From Hyperoodon ampullatus (lineage: Eukaryota > Chordata > Mammalia > Artiodactyla > Ziphiidae): a stretch of DNA of 64,000 nucleotides. Of the stretch, positions 22,894 through 34,060 are shown piece after piece; within the stretch, counting starts at the first letter, position 1, and each line of letters begins with the position of its first letter. The position numbers and the translations under genes were made by a program. Where the stretch lies: NCBI GenBank assembly GCA_949752795.1, contig OX457061.1, positions 46,594,338 through 46,658,337 of the forward strand, given 5' to 3'. The notes beneath the pieces are model-generated. The model had not been told where the DNA came from, ran no database searches, and was given only the letters and a program-made list of their open reading frames with translations.

Positions 22894-24197
22894 TATCTGT
22901 TATGGATCAGAATTAGTGGAACATAAAAATGTTCATATTTTCCCACATAACGTTCCAGATTATCAATCTTTGCTAACAAACAAGGTGATAAAGGCTATTG
23001 GGGTTTTCCATACCTTTTCTAGGAAGTATCTATTTTTAGGGGTATTATTATCTTTGGCCACCAGATGGCAGCATTTGAACAATAAAGTCTTAATTTGTCC
23101 TTTTTTTTGCGGGGGGGGGGAAGAAGTTTTATGTAACTCTTATATTTTAGAATCAGTGTTTTAAAATAAAATACAGAAGGGTTTTAAAAATAAGGTTTAT
23201 ATGTGTTTAACTGATCTCCTAATTAAGATAGAAGTTTGACAGAAAACCAGGGTGTAGTAAGAATATAAAACATACATGATTGATAGAGGAGGTCATTTGC
23301 CTTGAGATTAAATAGACTCTAAAATTGGCTAGAGCCATGATTGAGATCTGATTCTGGCACTTAACAGTGGAGGGTCTTGGACATGTCAAGTGCATGGTAG
23401 GCATTGAAAAGTATGCTATCTCGTTTCCTCCCATTTCTTAAGTTGACCCCAAGGTTAGTAACTCTTGTTCCCATCACAGGTATACCTGGAAGCAGCACTG
23501 GGAGCAGACATTTCTGCTGGGCATATCTTTGAAAAGTGACATCATTTTTACATTGACTTAATTATTAATTCTCTGATGGTTCGATATTAGAGGAAGCACT
23601 GTCAAAGCGAGATGGTGATCCACAGAGAAGGTAAAGGGCTGTGTGTGCATTTTTCATAGGCCAGTTTCCAACCAAAGCCTCTTTCTGATAAAAGAACCTA
23701 GCTTCACCTCTGTCCTCCAGCTCTTTCAATGCTTCTCTCTTCTAAACAGGCAGAATAAGTGCCCCAACCTCAGATAGTACCAGAATATTAGAGCTGGAAA
23801 GAACTTTACAAACCAGGGCTCCTGACATTTTGAAGGAGTCACACAGGTTCTGAGAGGTGAAAACTGTGGAGTCTCTCACTGTACATACATTTTCATACAA
23901 ATCAATTATCTATCGATTTCTTAGGGCAGAGGTTCTCAGCTGGTGTGTGTGTGTGTGTATGTGTATGTACATCCCTTTGACCCTGATTATTTTGAACAAT
24001 CTGGTAGGGCATTTTTCCAAACCACATACAGAAATTAACTCTGCTATCAATGGGAGAACATCTAATACTGTGTTTTGCGGGCAGACAAATGTTTAAACTC
24101 TTGCCTCAAGAGTCTGTTAAAATTCTTTAGTCTAGTAGCCTCTGATATCCCATTGAGTCATTTGGGACACAGAAGTGATTGTTTTAACACCGGTGAT
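22894..24197. other. Intergenic, unassigned
   Basis: Contains a G-run at 23111-23119, a short (GT)n at 23944-23960, and worn repeat-like text near 23760-24075, possibly MER5- or MIR-related. No gene recognised. Confidence 0.5.
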
Positions 24198-24211
24198 AAA
24201 GTTAAGTCTTT

Positions 24212-24425
24212 TTTTTTTTTTTTTTTTTTTTTTGTGGTAGGCGGGCCTCTCACTGTTGTGGCCTCTCCCCCTGCGGAGCACAGGCTCCGGAGCACAGGCT
24301 CAGCGGCCATGGCTCACGGGCCCAGCCACTCCGCGGCATGTGGGATCCTCCCAGACCGGGGCACGAACCTGTGTCCCCTGCATCGGCAGGCGGACTCCCA
24401 ACCACTGTGCCACCAGGGAAGCCCC
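24212..24425 (-). mobile_element. CHR-type SINE
   Basis: T-run of about 25, GTGGTAGGCGGGCCTCTCAC to GCCACCAGGGAAGCCCC. Direct repeat AAAGTTAAGTCTTT at 24198-24211 and 24426-24439. A small internal duplication (CTCCGGAGCACAGG) is seen near 24283-24300. Confidence 0.94.
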
Positions 24426-24439
24426 AAAGTTAAGTCTTT

Positions 24440-25130
24440 ATTAAACACCAAGAACGCTTATATTCCCAAACTCATGGTGGGAGAATATATACTAAAATGT
24501 TAATTAGTGTTTTTTTCTGGATGGTGAGAATGTGGGTAACATAATTTTCATTATGTTGTGAATATTTCTAATTAGCTACAGTGAATATGTTTTTGGGAAT
24601 GTGAGAAAAACCAAGTTTTATTTAAAAAAAGTAATAGGTCACAAGGGAATGCAATCAACATTCAGTTAATTTATATTAATAACTGGTAAAGCCAAAAATG
24701 GCTAATAATTTTAACAAGTCATATCACTTCTCCAGTCCTCTATAGATGGAAAGACATCCTGCAAGTCCAAATTCCAAGCCTTTAACAGGTTCAATTGGGC
24801 CTGAGAATGACACAGATGAAGGTAATTCATGTTCTGGATGATTTCCCTATCACTAGATTTAGAAGACTATATTTTCTCTGTTTGCCCACAACCTCAATCT
24901 CTGTTTCTTTCACAGAGATATCAACTACATTTTGTTCAAAATTGTTGTACACAGCAACTTCCTACTTGCATTTACAAATGTCTTTCAGCAGCCATTGAAG
25001 TCCCATGAGTTCCCTTGTGTTATGTTGATGTGGCATATTATATTAGGTTTCCAAATATTGAACCCTCCTTGAGTTCTGGGAATGAACCCTCTTGGTTCCT
25101 GAGGGCTACTTTTTCAGTGTTGACTTGGAC
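24440..25130. other. Intergenic, AT-rich, unassigned
   Basis: No named repeats or genes seen. Confidence 0.55.
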
Positions 25131-25146
25131 TCCAGGAAACATTTTT

Positions 25147-25312
25147 TTTTTTAAATTTATTTATTTATTTTAAATTAAATTTAATTTTTTTATTAGTTTC
25201 TGCTTTATAACAAAGTGAATCAGTCATACATATATATCTGTTCCCACATCCCTTCCCTCATGCATCTCCCTCCCTCCCACCCTCCCCATCCCACCCCTCC
25301 AGGCGGTCACAA
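25147..25312 (-). mobile_element. 166-bp L1 3' end insertion
   Basis: T-run, a TTTATTTATT stretch, then 'gtttctgctttataacaaag' to 'ccaggcggtcaca'. Flanked by TCCAGGAAACATTTTT at 25131-25146 and 25313-25328, showing a complete but extremely 5'-truncated insertion. Confidence 0.92.
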
Positions 25313-25328
25313 TCCAGGAAACATTTTT

Positions 25329-25647
25329 GATGGAGTGGGAATGGGAGATAACGTTTATAGGTTAGTTCATGTGTGAGTGCTTTGTGGCCTGAAAGCCAGA
25401 CTTCAGACATAAAGATCAGGAGAAGTGGAGGAGCAAATAGGACCTGAAAATCAGGAGAGAATGGTCAGGACTTTGGCTTCAGATATCCTTTGTGGTAGAG
25501 AATTCAAGTAATGAGAGAAGTGGAGAGGCAACAAAAAGAAGTCAGAGAAGCTAAACCAAACTACATAGTGAAAAGGGAGGAAGAGAAAGAAGATACAGGA
25601 GGTGAACATTTGGAGAGGACCTTGAGTCATTTGGGAAGTGGGAGCTT
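25329..25647. other. Intergenic, purine-rich, unassigned
   Basis: GA-rich stretch around 25500-25640 (AGAAGTGGAGAGGCAAC and similar). The small ORF there reflects base composition. Confidence 0.5.
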
Positions 25648-25996
25648 TTTTTTTTTTTTAACATCTTTATTGGAGTATAATTGCTTTACAGTGGTGTGTT
25701 AGTTTCTGTTTTATAACAAAGTGAATCAGTTATACATATACATATGTCCCCATATCTCTTCCCTCTTGCGTCTCCCTCCCTCCCACCCTCCCTATCCCAC
25801 CTCTCTAGGTGGTCACAAAGCACCGAGCTGATCTCCCTGTGCTATGCGGCTGCTTCCCACTAGCTATCTATTTTATGTTTGGTAGTGTATATATGTCCAT
25901 GCCACTCTCTCACTTTGTCACAGCTTACCCTTCCCCCTCCCCATATCCTCAAGTCCGTTCTCTAGTAGGTCTGTGTCTTTATTCCTGTCTTACCCC
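25648..25996 (-). mobile_element. L1 3' UTR insertion
   Basis: T-run then AACATCTTTATTGGAGTATA through 'gtctttattcctgtcttacccc'. Same lineage as 21990 and 26171. Target-site duplication not clear. Confidence 0.88.
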
Positions 25997-26170
25997 TTTT
26001 TTGAGTGGTCGGGAGAACTAGGGAAGGGAGGAGGAGATTTTGGAGAAGGGTTACTCTCCCTGATGTGACCTGGATCCCCTTTAATAATTTTTGAGAGTTG
26101 AAAGCAAAGATTATATACGTCATCTTCTTGGGGGGGAAATTTTGATTTCTGTTGTTTTCTTTCCATTTCT

Positions 26171-29100
26171 TTTTTTTTTTTTTTTTTTTATTAGTTTCTG
26201 CTTTATAACAAAGTGAATCAGTCATACATATACATCTGTTCCCACATCCCCTCCCTCATGCATCTCCCTCCCTACCACCCTCCCCATCCCACCCCTCCAG
26301 GCGGTCACAAAGCACCGAGCTGATCTCCCTGTGCTCTGCGGCTGCTTCCCACTATCTATCTACCTTACGTTTGGTAGTGTATATATGTCCATGCCTCTCT
26401 TTCCCTTTGTCACAGCTTACCCTTCCCCTTCCCCATATCCTCAAGTCCATTCTCAAGTAGGTCTGTGTCTTTATTCCCGTTTTACCCCTAGGTTCTTCAT
26501 GACATTTTTTTTTTTTTTTAAATTCCATATATATGTGTTAGCATACGGTATTTGTCTTTCTCTTTCTGACTTACTTCACTCTGTATGACAGACTCTAGGT
26601 CTATCCACCTCATTACAAATAGCTCAGTTTCGTTTCTTTTTATGGCTGAGTAATATTCCATTGTATATATGTGCCACATCTTCTTTATCCATTCATCCGA
26701 TGATGGACACTTAGGTTGTTTCCAGCTCCGGGCTATTGTGAATAGAGCTGCAATGAACATTTTGGTACATGTCTCTTTTGGAATTATGGTTTTCTCAGGG
26801 TATATGCCTAGTAGTGGGATTGCTGGGTCATATGGTAGTTCTATTTTTAGTTTTTTAAGGAACCTCCATACTGTTCTCCATAGTGGCTGTACCAATTCAC
26901 ATTCCCACCAGCAGTGCAAGAGTGTTCCCTTTTCTCCACACCCTCTCCAGCATTTATTGTTTCTAGATTTTTTGATGATGGCCATTCTGACTGGTGTGAG
27001 ATGATATCTCATTGTAGTTTTGATTTGCATTTCTCTAATGATTAATGATGTTGAGCATTCTTTCATGTGTTTGTTGGCAGTCTGTATATCTTCTTTGGAG
27101 AAATGCCTATTTAAGTCTTCTGCCCATTTTTGGATTGGGTTGTTTGTTTTTTTGCTATTGAGCTGCATGAGCTGTTTATAAATTTTGGAGATTAATCCTT
27201 TGTCAGTTGCTTCATTTGCAAATATTTTCTCCCATTTTGAGGGTTGTCTTTTGGTCTTGTTTATGGTTTCCTTTGCTGTGCAAAAGCTTTGAAGTTTCAT
27301 TAGGTCCCATTTGTTTATCTTTGTTTTTATTTCCATTTCTCTAGGAGGTGGGTCCAAAAGGATCTTGCTGTGATTTATGTCATAGAGTGTTCTACCTATG
27401 TTTTCCTCTAAGAGTTTGATAGTTTCTGGCCTTACATTTAGGTCTTTAATCCATTTTGAGCTTATTTTTGTGTATGGTGTTAGGGAATGATCTAATCTCA
27501 TACTTTTACATGTCCCTGTCCAGTTTTCCCAGCACCACTTATTGAAGAGGCTGTCCTTTCTCCACTGTACATTCCTGCCTCCTTTATCAAAGATAAGTTG
27601 GCCATATGTGCGTGGGTTTATCTCTGGGCTTTCTATCCTGATCCACTGATCTATCTTTCTGTTTTTATGCCAGTACCACACTGTCTTAATTACTGTAGCT
27701 TTGTAGTATAGTCTGAAGTCAGGCAGCCTGATTCCTCCAGCTCCGTTTTTCGTTCTCAAGATTGCTTTGGCTATTCGGGGTCTTTTGTTTTTCCAAACAA
27801 ATTTTGAAATTTTTTGTTCTACTTCTGTGAAAAATGCCAGTGGTAGTTTGACAGGGATTGCATTGAATCTGTAGATTGCTTTGGGTAGTAGAGTCATTTT
27901 CACAATATTGATTCTTCCAATCCAGGAGCATGGTATATCTCTCCATCTATTTATATCATCTTTAATTTCTTTCATCAGTGTCTTATAATTTTCTGCATAC
28001 AGGTCTTTTGTCTCCTTAGGTAGGTTTATTCCTAGATATTTTATTCTTTTTGTTGCAATGGTAAATGGGAGTGTTTTCTTGATTTCATTTTCAGATTTTT
28101 CATCATTAGTGTACAGGAATGCCAGAGATTTCTGTGCATTAATTTTGTATCCTGCTACTTTACCAAATTCATTGATTAGCTCTAGTAGTTTTTCGGTAGC
28201 ATCTTTAGGATTCTCTATGTATAGTATCATGTCATCTGCAAACAGTGACAGCTTTACTTCTTCTTTTCCAATTTGGATTCCTTTTATTTCCTTTTCTTCT
28301 CTGATTGCTGTGGCTAAAACTTCCAAAACTAGGTTGAATAAGAGTGGTGAGAGTGGGCAGCCTTGTCTTGTTCCTGATCTTAGTGGAAATGGTTTCAGTT
28401 TTTCACCATTGAGGACAATGTTGGCTGTGGGTTTGTCATATATGGCCTTTATTATGTTGAGGAAAGTTCCCTCTATGCCTACTTTCTGCAGGGTTTTTAT
28501 CATAAATGGGTGTTGAATTTTGTCGAAAGCTTTCTCTGCATCTATTGAGATGATCATATGGTTTTTCTCCTTCAACTTGTTAATATGGTGTATCACATTG
28601 ATTGATTTGCGTATATTGAAGAATCCTTGCATTCCTGGAATAAACCCCACTTGATCATGGTGTATGATCCTTTTAATGTGCTGTTGGATTCTGTTTGCTA
28701 GTATTTTGTTGAGGATTTTTGCATCTATGTTCATCAGTGATATTGGCCTGTAGTTTTCTTTCTTTGTGACATCTTTGCCTGGTTTTGGTATCAAGGTGAT
28801 GGTGGCCTCGTAGACTGAGTTTGGGAGTGTTCCTTCCTCTGATATTGTTTGGAAGAGTTTGAGAAGGATGGGTGTTAGCTCTTCTCTAAATGTTTGATAG
28901 AATTCTCCTGTGAAGCCATCTGGTCCTGGGCTTTTGTTTGATGGAAGATTTTTAATCACAGTTTCAATTTCAGTGCTTGTGATTGGTCTATTCATATTTT
29001 CTATTTCTTCCTGAGTCAGTCTTGGTAGGTTGTGCATTTCTAAGAATTTGTCCATTTCTTCCAGGTTGTCCATTTTATTGGCATAGAGTTGCTTATAGTA

Positions 29101-29758
29101 ATCTCTCATGATCTTTTGTATTTCTGCAGTGTCAGTTGTTACTTCTCCTTTTTCATTTCTAATTCTACTGATTTGAGTCTTCTCCCTTCTTTTCTTGATG
29201 AGTCTGGCTAATGGTTTGTCAATTTTGTTTATCTTCTCAAAGAACCAGCTTTTAGTTTGGTTGATCTTTGCTATCGTTTCCTTCATTTCTTTTTCATTTA
29301 TTTCTGATCTGATCTTTATGATTTCTTTCCTTCTGCTAACTTTGGGGGTTTTTTCTTCTTCTTTCTCTAATTGCTTTAGGTGCAGGGTCAGGTTGTTTAC
29401 TCGAAATGTTTCCTGTTTCTTAAGGTGGGATTGTATTGCTATAAACTTCCCCCTTAGAACTGCTTTTGCTGCGTCCCATAGGTTTTGGGTCGTCGTGTCT
29501 CCATTGTCATTTGTTTCTAAGTATTTCTTAATTTCCTCTTTGATTTCTTCAGTGATCACTTCATTATTGAGTAGTGTATTGTTTAGCCTCCATGTGTTTG
29601 TATTTTTTACAGATCTTTTCCTGTAATTGATGTCTAGTCTCATAGCATTGTGGTCGGAAAAGATACTTGATACAATTTCAATTTTCTTAAATTTACCAAG
29701 GCTTGATTTGTGACCCAAGATATGATCTATCCTGGAGAATGTTCCATGAGCACTTGAT
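26171..29758 (-). mobile_element. 5'-truncated L1 with intact ORF2 frame
   Basis: A 3.6-kb insertion. The poly(A) end is the T-run from 26169; the 5' break falls after 'cacttga' at about 29757, inside the endonuclease coding part. Direct repeat TTTCCATTTCT at 26160-26170 and 29759-29769. The 3' UTR is 26171-26517 and contains the same G-poor text as the other L1 ends here. Absence of stops over 3.2 kb points to a young insertion. Confidence 0.95.
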
Positions 29759-29781
29759 TTTCCATTTCTCATATCTTGCAT
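26518..29781 (-). CDS. L1 ORF2 protein, truncated: end of endonuclease, reverse transcriptase, Cys-rich end
   Basis: Retrotransposon protein that nicks target DNA and reverse transcribes L1 RNA. This copy has 1087 open codons, of which about the first 8 read into flanking host DNA beyond the 5' break (29757). The remainder starts at [14 protein letters not shown], the last roughly 50 residues of the AP-like endonuclease. Reverse transcriptase motifs: YRPISLMN at 344-351, [10 protein letters not shown] at 474-483, catalytic FADD at 514-517. The Cys-rich motif near the C-terminus follows C-x3-C-x7-H-x4-C ([18 protein letters not shown]), and the protein ends THIYGI. FADD lies about 188 residues earlier than in full-length ORF2 (about 1275 aa). 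With no promoter, no ORF1 and no working endonuclease it should not move by itself. Confidence 0.93.
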   Translation of the reverse strand: MQDMRNGKSSAHGTFSRIDHILGHKSSLGKFKKIEIVSSIFSDHNAMRLDINYRKRSVKNTNTWRLNNTLLNNEVITEEIKEEIKKYLETNDNGDTTTQNLWDAAKAVLRGKFIAIQSHLKKQETFRVNNLTLHLKQLEKEEEKTPKVSRRKEIIKIRSEINEKEMKETIAKINQTKSWFFEKINKIDKPLARLIKKRREKTQISRIRNEKGEVTTDTAEIQKIMRDYYKQLYANKMDNLEEMDKFLEMHNLPRLTQEEIENMNRPITSTEIETVIKNLPSNKSPGPDGFTGEFYQTFREELTPILLKLFQTISEEGTLPNSVYEATITLIPKPGKDVTKKENYRPISLMNIDAKILNKILANRIQQHIKRIIHHDQVGFIPGMQGFFNIRKSINVIHHINKLKEKNHMIISIDAEKAFDKIQHPFMIKTLQKVGIEGTFLNIIKAIYDKPTANIVLNGEKLKPFPLRSGTRQGCPLSPLLFNLVLEVLATAIREEKEIKGIQIGKEEVKLSLFADDMILYIENPKDATEKLLELINEFGKVAGYKINAQKSLAFLYTNDEKSENEIKKTLPFTIATKRIKYLGINLPKETKDLYAENYKTLMKEIKDDINRWRDIPCSWIGRINIVKMTLLPKAIYRFNAIPVKLPLAFFTEVEQKISKFVWKNKRPRIAKAILRTKNGAGGIRLPDFRLYYKATVIKTVWYWHKNRKIDQWIRIESPEINPRTYGQLIFDKGGRNVQWRKDSLFNKWCWENWTGTCKSMRLDHSLTPYTKISSKWIKDLNVRPETIKLLEENIGRTLYDINHSKILLDPPPREMEIKTKINKWDLMKLQSFCTAKETINKTKRQPSKWEKIFANEATDKGLISKIYKQLMQLNSKKTNNPIQKWAEDLNRHFSKEDIQTANKHMKECSTSLIIREMQIKTTMRYHLTPVRMAIIKKSRNNKCWRGCGEKGTLLHCWWECELVQPLWRTVWRFLKKLKIELPYDPAIPLLGIYPEKTIIPKETCTKMFIAALFTIARSWKQPKCPSSDEWIKKMWHIYTMEYYSAIKRNETELFVMRWIDLESVIQSEVSQKEKDKYRMLTHIYGI

Positions 29782-30339
29782 TTTGTGTTTCTTCCTTTTT
29801 TCTTGATTGCATTTGATGAATGTTTGCTTATATTACAAAGTGATATTTTTCAGAAAAGTAGTTCTTGCATTTGTTAGTTACTTTCATGATTGAACTTTTT
29901 AAATAATGAAAATATTTACTGCTATGAATTGATTGCTGGCTTGGATCTGAGACTTACGGAAACTGCCTTGGCTGTTGATAACAAGGAAATATTTAATCTA
30001 ATTTTAAGACCTGAACCATCAGATTTCCTTGTGTCCATTGAGAAGGCATATGTTCAAGATGCTAAAGTGGAAGTGGTATGTTTATCCCTAGAATAAGACT
30101 TTGTTCCTTGTACATGTCACATGTATTTTTTCTTTGTATTTTCTTATAAATGAGTAGTTGTATTTGGGTGCTCTCATCTCCTTTCTCCTTACCTGTCACA
30201 GCAACGAAACAATATGACCTAGGCAAGGATCTGCCATTAGTCTTTTATACTTTACTGTGATTTTAAACCCCAGTATTCTTTCCTTCAGATAGGAATTTGC
30301 ATTTCAGTTCTATTTGTACAACAAAAAATTTTGTCCCCA
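29770..30339. other. Unassigned stretch with a 62-codon open segment
   Basis: 29890-30075 is open on + (no ATG; begins after a TGA), with a balanced amino-acid make-up unlike repeat ORFs, and runs into GTATGT at 30076. I do not recognise the protein. No acceptor fits between the TGA at 29887 and the start of the open part. Confidence 0.35.
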
Positions 30340-30588
30340 GTTAAAGGATTTTTAATTTTAATGAAGTGCAATTTATTATTCATTCCCCCCCCACTCCCCC
30401 TGCCCCAACTCATGTTGTAAAGCCATCACCAAATCCATTGTCACCTAGATTGTCTCCCATGTTATCTTCCTGGAGTTTTAGTTTTGTATGTTATATTTAG
30501 GTCTATGATCCAGTTTGATTTAATTTTTGTGACAGATGTAAGGTCTGTGTCTAGATTCTTTTTTTTTTTTTTTTTTTTGGTGAATGTC
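30340..30588 (-). repeat. Old L1 ORF2 fragment
   Basis: 'tttaattttaatgaagtgca', 'agccatcaccaaatccattg', 'ttaggtctatgatccagttt', 'gtgacagatgtaaggt': decayed L1 ORF2 read in reverse. The long-form SINE at 30599 inserted at its end. Confidence 0.65.
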
Positions 30589-30598
30589 CTGTTACAAG

Positions 30599-30960
30599 AT
30601 TTTTTTTTAAATTAATTAATTAATTAATTAATTATTTTTTGGCTGCATTGGGTCTTTGTTGCTGCACGCGGCTTTCTCTAGTTGCGGTGAGCGGGGGCTA
30701 CTCTTCGTTGCGGTGCGTGGTCTTCTCATTGTGATGGCTTCTCTTGTTGTGGAGCTCGGGCTCTAGGCGTGTGGGCTTCAGTAGTTGTGGCATGCAGGCT
30801 CAGTAGTTGTGGCTTGGGGGCTCTAGAGTGCAGGCTCGGTAGTTGTGGTGCACGGGCTTAGTTGCTCCGCGGCATGTGGGATCTTCCCGGACCAGGGCTC
30901 GAACCCGTGTCCCCTGCATTGGCAGGTGGATTCTTAACCACTGTGCCACCAGGGAAGCCC
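30599..30960 (-). mobile_element. Long-form CHR-related SINE
   Basis: T-run, (ATTA)n, TTTTGGCTGCATTGGGTC, 'agttgcggtgagcgggggct', 'cagtagttgtggcatgcagg', then the tRNA head reversed ending CCACCAGGGAAGCCC. Direct repeat CTGTTACAAG at 30589-30598 and 30961-30970. Confidence 0.93.
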
Positions 30961-31003
30961 CTGTTACAAGGTTTAAAGCATTATCTGATGGGGAAATTTT
31001 TTT

Positions 31004-31216
31004 ATTTTTATTTTTATTTTTTTTTGCGTTACACGGGCCTCTCACTGTTGCGGCCTCTTCCATTGCGGAGCACAGGCTCCGGACGCGCAGGCTCAGCAGC
31101 CATGGCTCCTGGGCACAGCCGCTCCGCGGCATGTGGGATCTTCCTGGACCAGGCACGAACCCGTGTCCCCTGCATCGGCAGGCAGACTCTCAACTGCTGT
31201 GCCACCAGGGAAGCCC
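31004..31216 (-). mobile_element. CHR-type SINE
   Basis: (TTTTTA)n tail then GCGTTACACGGGCCTCTCAC to GCCACCAGGGAAGCCC. Direct repeat TGATGGGGAAATTTTTT-like at 30986-31003 and 31217-31233 with one mismatch. Confidence 0.93.
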
Positions 31217-31233
31217 TGATCGGGAAATTTTTT

Positions 31234-32246
31234 AATATGAAGTAAGCATCTCTTTCCTCCCCTCCCAATGTCCCACTTCTCTGATAATGAGAACCTATGA
31301 TTAGAGAGAAGAAATTTCAAGGGAAAAGAATACAACTGCTAGCAGCAAGCCATGTAAATTAGGGAGACTACAGTGAGAGACCTCCACTCCCCCTCCAGCT
31401 GTTTGTTTTTCTTCCTCTGACAGTTGGTGGGGGTGGGGTTTGGAAGCTGCTGCCTTCCTGGGCTCAATGTGCACAGACATTTTAAACTCCAGCATAACTG
31501 TCAGCAGAGGCTCCTCACCTCTTGCCTGTGCCTATCTGCCAGTTCACAGGTGCCACAGAACGGAAGCAGTGTTCGGAAAACCACGCATTTGCCTCCGTAT
31601 CGCTGTCCCAAGCTCACTTCAAGATTTTGGGGAAAATGAGCAAGGGCAGCTACCACCCATGTTAAGTGTAAAAAGTCAGTCCTTTGTAGAAGGCATGATT
31701 GAATTGTCACAATTTGGAAAGAACTTGTCACAGTGTGTGATCTGCCCAGAGGCACTCTCCAAAACACCGCAAAATCCTCCAGGAATCCTTTCTGAAACTC
31801 CAGTTTGCCAGGCTGACCTGCTGAGCATACTGTTCTGTAAAGGCAGAGCTTGTTTTCCAGTTACTGGTGGTGGGAGGAATACCAGAGTGGAGTCTACTTT
31901 TTGAGAAAGAGATGACAACTCATTTGTGAAAGGGAGATGGGCATAGGGAGCATTAGGCTGCCCAGGTGTGTGGGAGAGCAGTGAGGACAGGCATATCTTT
32001 GGGGACAAAAGGAATTCTCAAGCTGGGTTTGCCCTGAGAAATAGAAACTGGTCTCTTCAAGATAAGATTTTTCCCCTCCTCTGGGGCCTGGAAATATGGT
32101 CTGCTGGGTATAGAGGGAGGCACTAAATAAACAGCACTGAGGCTCCCTTTGTGACAGTCACCAACCTTGGCAGCAATGCCATAAGGTAGGTGGGTTCAGT
32201 TTCACTTTGCTTGAGGAATTTAGTTTCAGTTTGCTTGAGTGTTTCT
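31234..32246. other. Unique stretch with a 154-codon + ORF (31440-31904)
   Basis: No repeat recognised. The ORF starts MEAAAFLGSMCTD and has no family resemblance I can name. It has no TATA or GC-box context and could be chance in a 48-50% GC region. Confidence 0.35.
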
Positions 32247-32391
32247 GGGAATTCCCTGGCAGTCCAGTGGTTAGGACTCTGTGCTTTCTCTGCCATGGCC
32301 TGGGTTTAATCTCTGGTCGGGAGGAACTAAGATCTCGCAAGCCGTGCAGCGCAGCTAAAAAACAAAACAAGACAAAACAAAAAAAAAAAAA
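32247..32391 (+). mobile_element. CHR-1-type SINE
   Basis: GGGAATTCCCTGGCAGTCCAG, 'cctgggtttaatctctggtc', 'gaactaagatctcgcaagcc', then an AAAAC-rich tail. Confidence 0.88.
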
Positions 32392-32861
32392 CTCAGAATG
32401 GTTCTGTCCCAGACCAAGGTAGTGGGTGGAGAATAGGGAATTAGAAGCTAGAACTCTTCCCTTATGTCCAGGTGCCTCCTCACGTATTCACACAGAACAT
32501 CTCCCTTAAACCAGTTACTGAGCCTTAACGTTCAGTCAAAGTATGTTAGAAGGCAAGCTGCGAATGACCAAGCCTGGCTGAGCTGAAGGCAATGAGTCTG
32601 AAGGCTGGGGCATCTTATTTGAACAACCTGACTTCTTCCCTCAGTCCCCTTCATAAAAGCATGTGCTTCCCATCTCCATCCTTCCCTTCTAACCATGTGG
32701 ACAGAGAAAGGTAAAAGTATAGCTGAAAAATGACTTACTCCAATAAAACCTCTGCTGCTACTGAGCAAGCGGAGGTGGAAAGGGCAGAGTAGAGAGATCC
32801 AGCATGTTTGGCTGTTTGGATCCTCCCTGCTCTGGCTGGCTTTTCGGAGTCTCAGTTTCCT

Positions 32862-32940
32862 TTATGGTAAAATCAGGTGTTAAAACAGTGAGAAGTAAGT
32901 GAAATAAAGTATCTAAAATGTCCAGTACAGGGCCTGGCCC
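32862..32940 (+). repeat. MIR 3' fragment
   Basis: 'tatggtaaaatcaggtgtta', 'gtgaaataaagtatctaaaa', 'tccagtacagggcctgg' follow the MIR 3' half. Confidence 0.6.
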
Positions 32941-33740
32941 CCTGGATTTAAATTTCCTTTTCTTCCCCCCAGCGACAAGGTGGAATGGACGGGCCTGCCT
33001 GGAAGTAGGTACCAGGCAGGTGTGGACCAAGCCTCCCAGGAGGGGGCGGAGGAGAGTGGGCGGGGTAGGGGCCCGGGGCTGCGCCTCAGCCCATGTGAAG
33101 CTCTTGCCCACTTCCTCCCTCCCTTCTCCTCCCATGGAGATGGGCTGAGATAGCAGAGCCACGTCTCTGCACTGAGTGAGGGGAAGGAGCCCAGCCAGGA
33201 TCCTCACCATGAGAACGCCCCTGGGGCTTTGAGGCATCCTTGGCCTGTTGGTGTAGGCCAGAGGCTGCCCATAGGGGCTCAAGCCAGAGGAGGTGGGGAA
33301 CAGAGGAGACCGTGGCCAGGAGGGAGTCCTGGGTCCCAGATGGCTGGGGTTAGCGGAGGGTAAGCCCCAAGCCCTCCACCAGGCTCCCGCTGGAGACTTT
33401 GAGGCCCCCTTGCCCCCTCGCCAGGGTTTGGTGTTGGGGATGACCTGGGGCAGGAGTTCCCGGGGTGGTGGTAGTGGTGGTGGTGTGGGCACCTCCCTGG
33501 GGTTTGGAGTCATGGAGGGCTCAGAGAGACCTTCTCAGAGAGCAGGAGCTGCTTGCTCATGGCAGGGACCCGGGCTTTGCGAGATCTGGACAACGAAGAC
33601 TACACCTGCTGGCTGCTGCTCTGCCTGGATGGACCAGGGCATCATGCTGGACTGCAGGGGGTGAGTGCAGCTTGATGGGCAACCCACCAGGGCTGGACTT
33701 GGATGACCAGACGCTGGGCAGTGAGGAAGGGGCCCCATAA
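32941..33740. other. GC-rich unique patch with GC boxes and unassigned ORFs
   Basis: GC is clearly above the surroundings. GGGGGCGGAGG near 33043 and GGGCGGGG near 33058 look like Sp1 sites. A 251-codon Pro-rich ORF lies on - (32758-33513). On +, ATG at 33559 opens 34 codons that run into GGG|GTGAGT at 33661, a strong donor. CpG is depleted, so it is not a CpG island. I recognise no protein. Confidence 0.35.
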
Positions 33741-33864
33741 TATCCTCGGCGCTCCAGGGCTGCCAGTCTAAAAGTGATTTTAACATCACCTCTTGGCAAA
33801 ATACCTGTGCCTTTTCTATCCTCAATGACCAGTACTGATTTTTCTTAGTCTCTCATGTTAACCA

Positions 33865-34060
33865 AAACAACCCACATCCTAGTTGCTGGGTTCAAATGCC
33901 AGATCTACCACTTAGCAGCTGTGTGACACTGACAAGTTGTTTAACTTCTCTGATCCTCAGATTTCTCACCTGTAAAACAGAGACACAATAGGTCTACCTT
34001 GTAGGATTGCTGTAAAATAATGACAGTTAAACTCTTGGTATATGGTCACTAAATAACTAT
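33865..34060 (+). repeat. MIR SINE
   Basis: 'gctgggttcaaatgccagat', 'cacttagcagctgtgtgaca', 'aacttctctgatcctcagat', 'cacctgtaaaacagagacac', 'taggattgctgtaaaataa'. Confidence 0.88.

Noticed and set aside
28058..28516. 152-codon + ORF opposite L1 ORF2, and the 143-codon ORF at 29195
   Set aside because: Antisense shadows of the long ORF2 frame.
26171..29758. Calling the L1 autonomous
   Set aside because: It lacks 5' UTR, ORF1 and most of the endonuclease; only the reverse-transcriptase and C-terminal part is intact.
32941..33740. CpG island
   Set aside because: GC is high but CpG is clearly depleted by eye (about 15 CpG in 660 bp).
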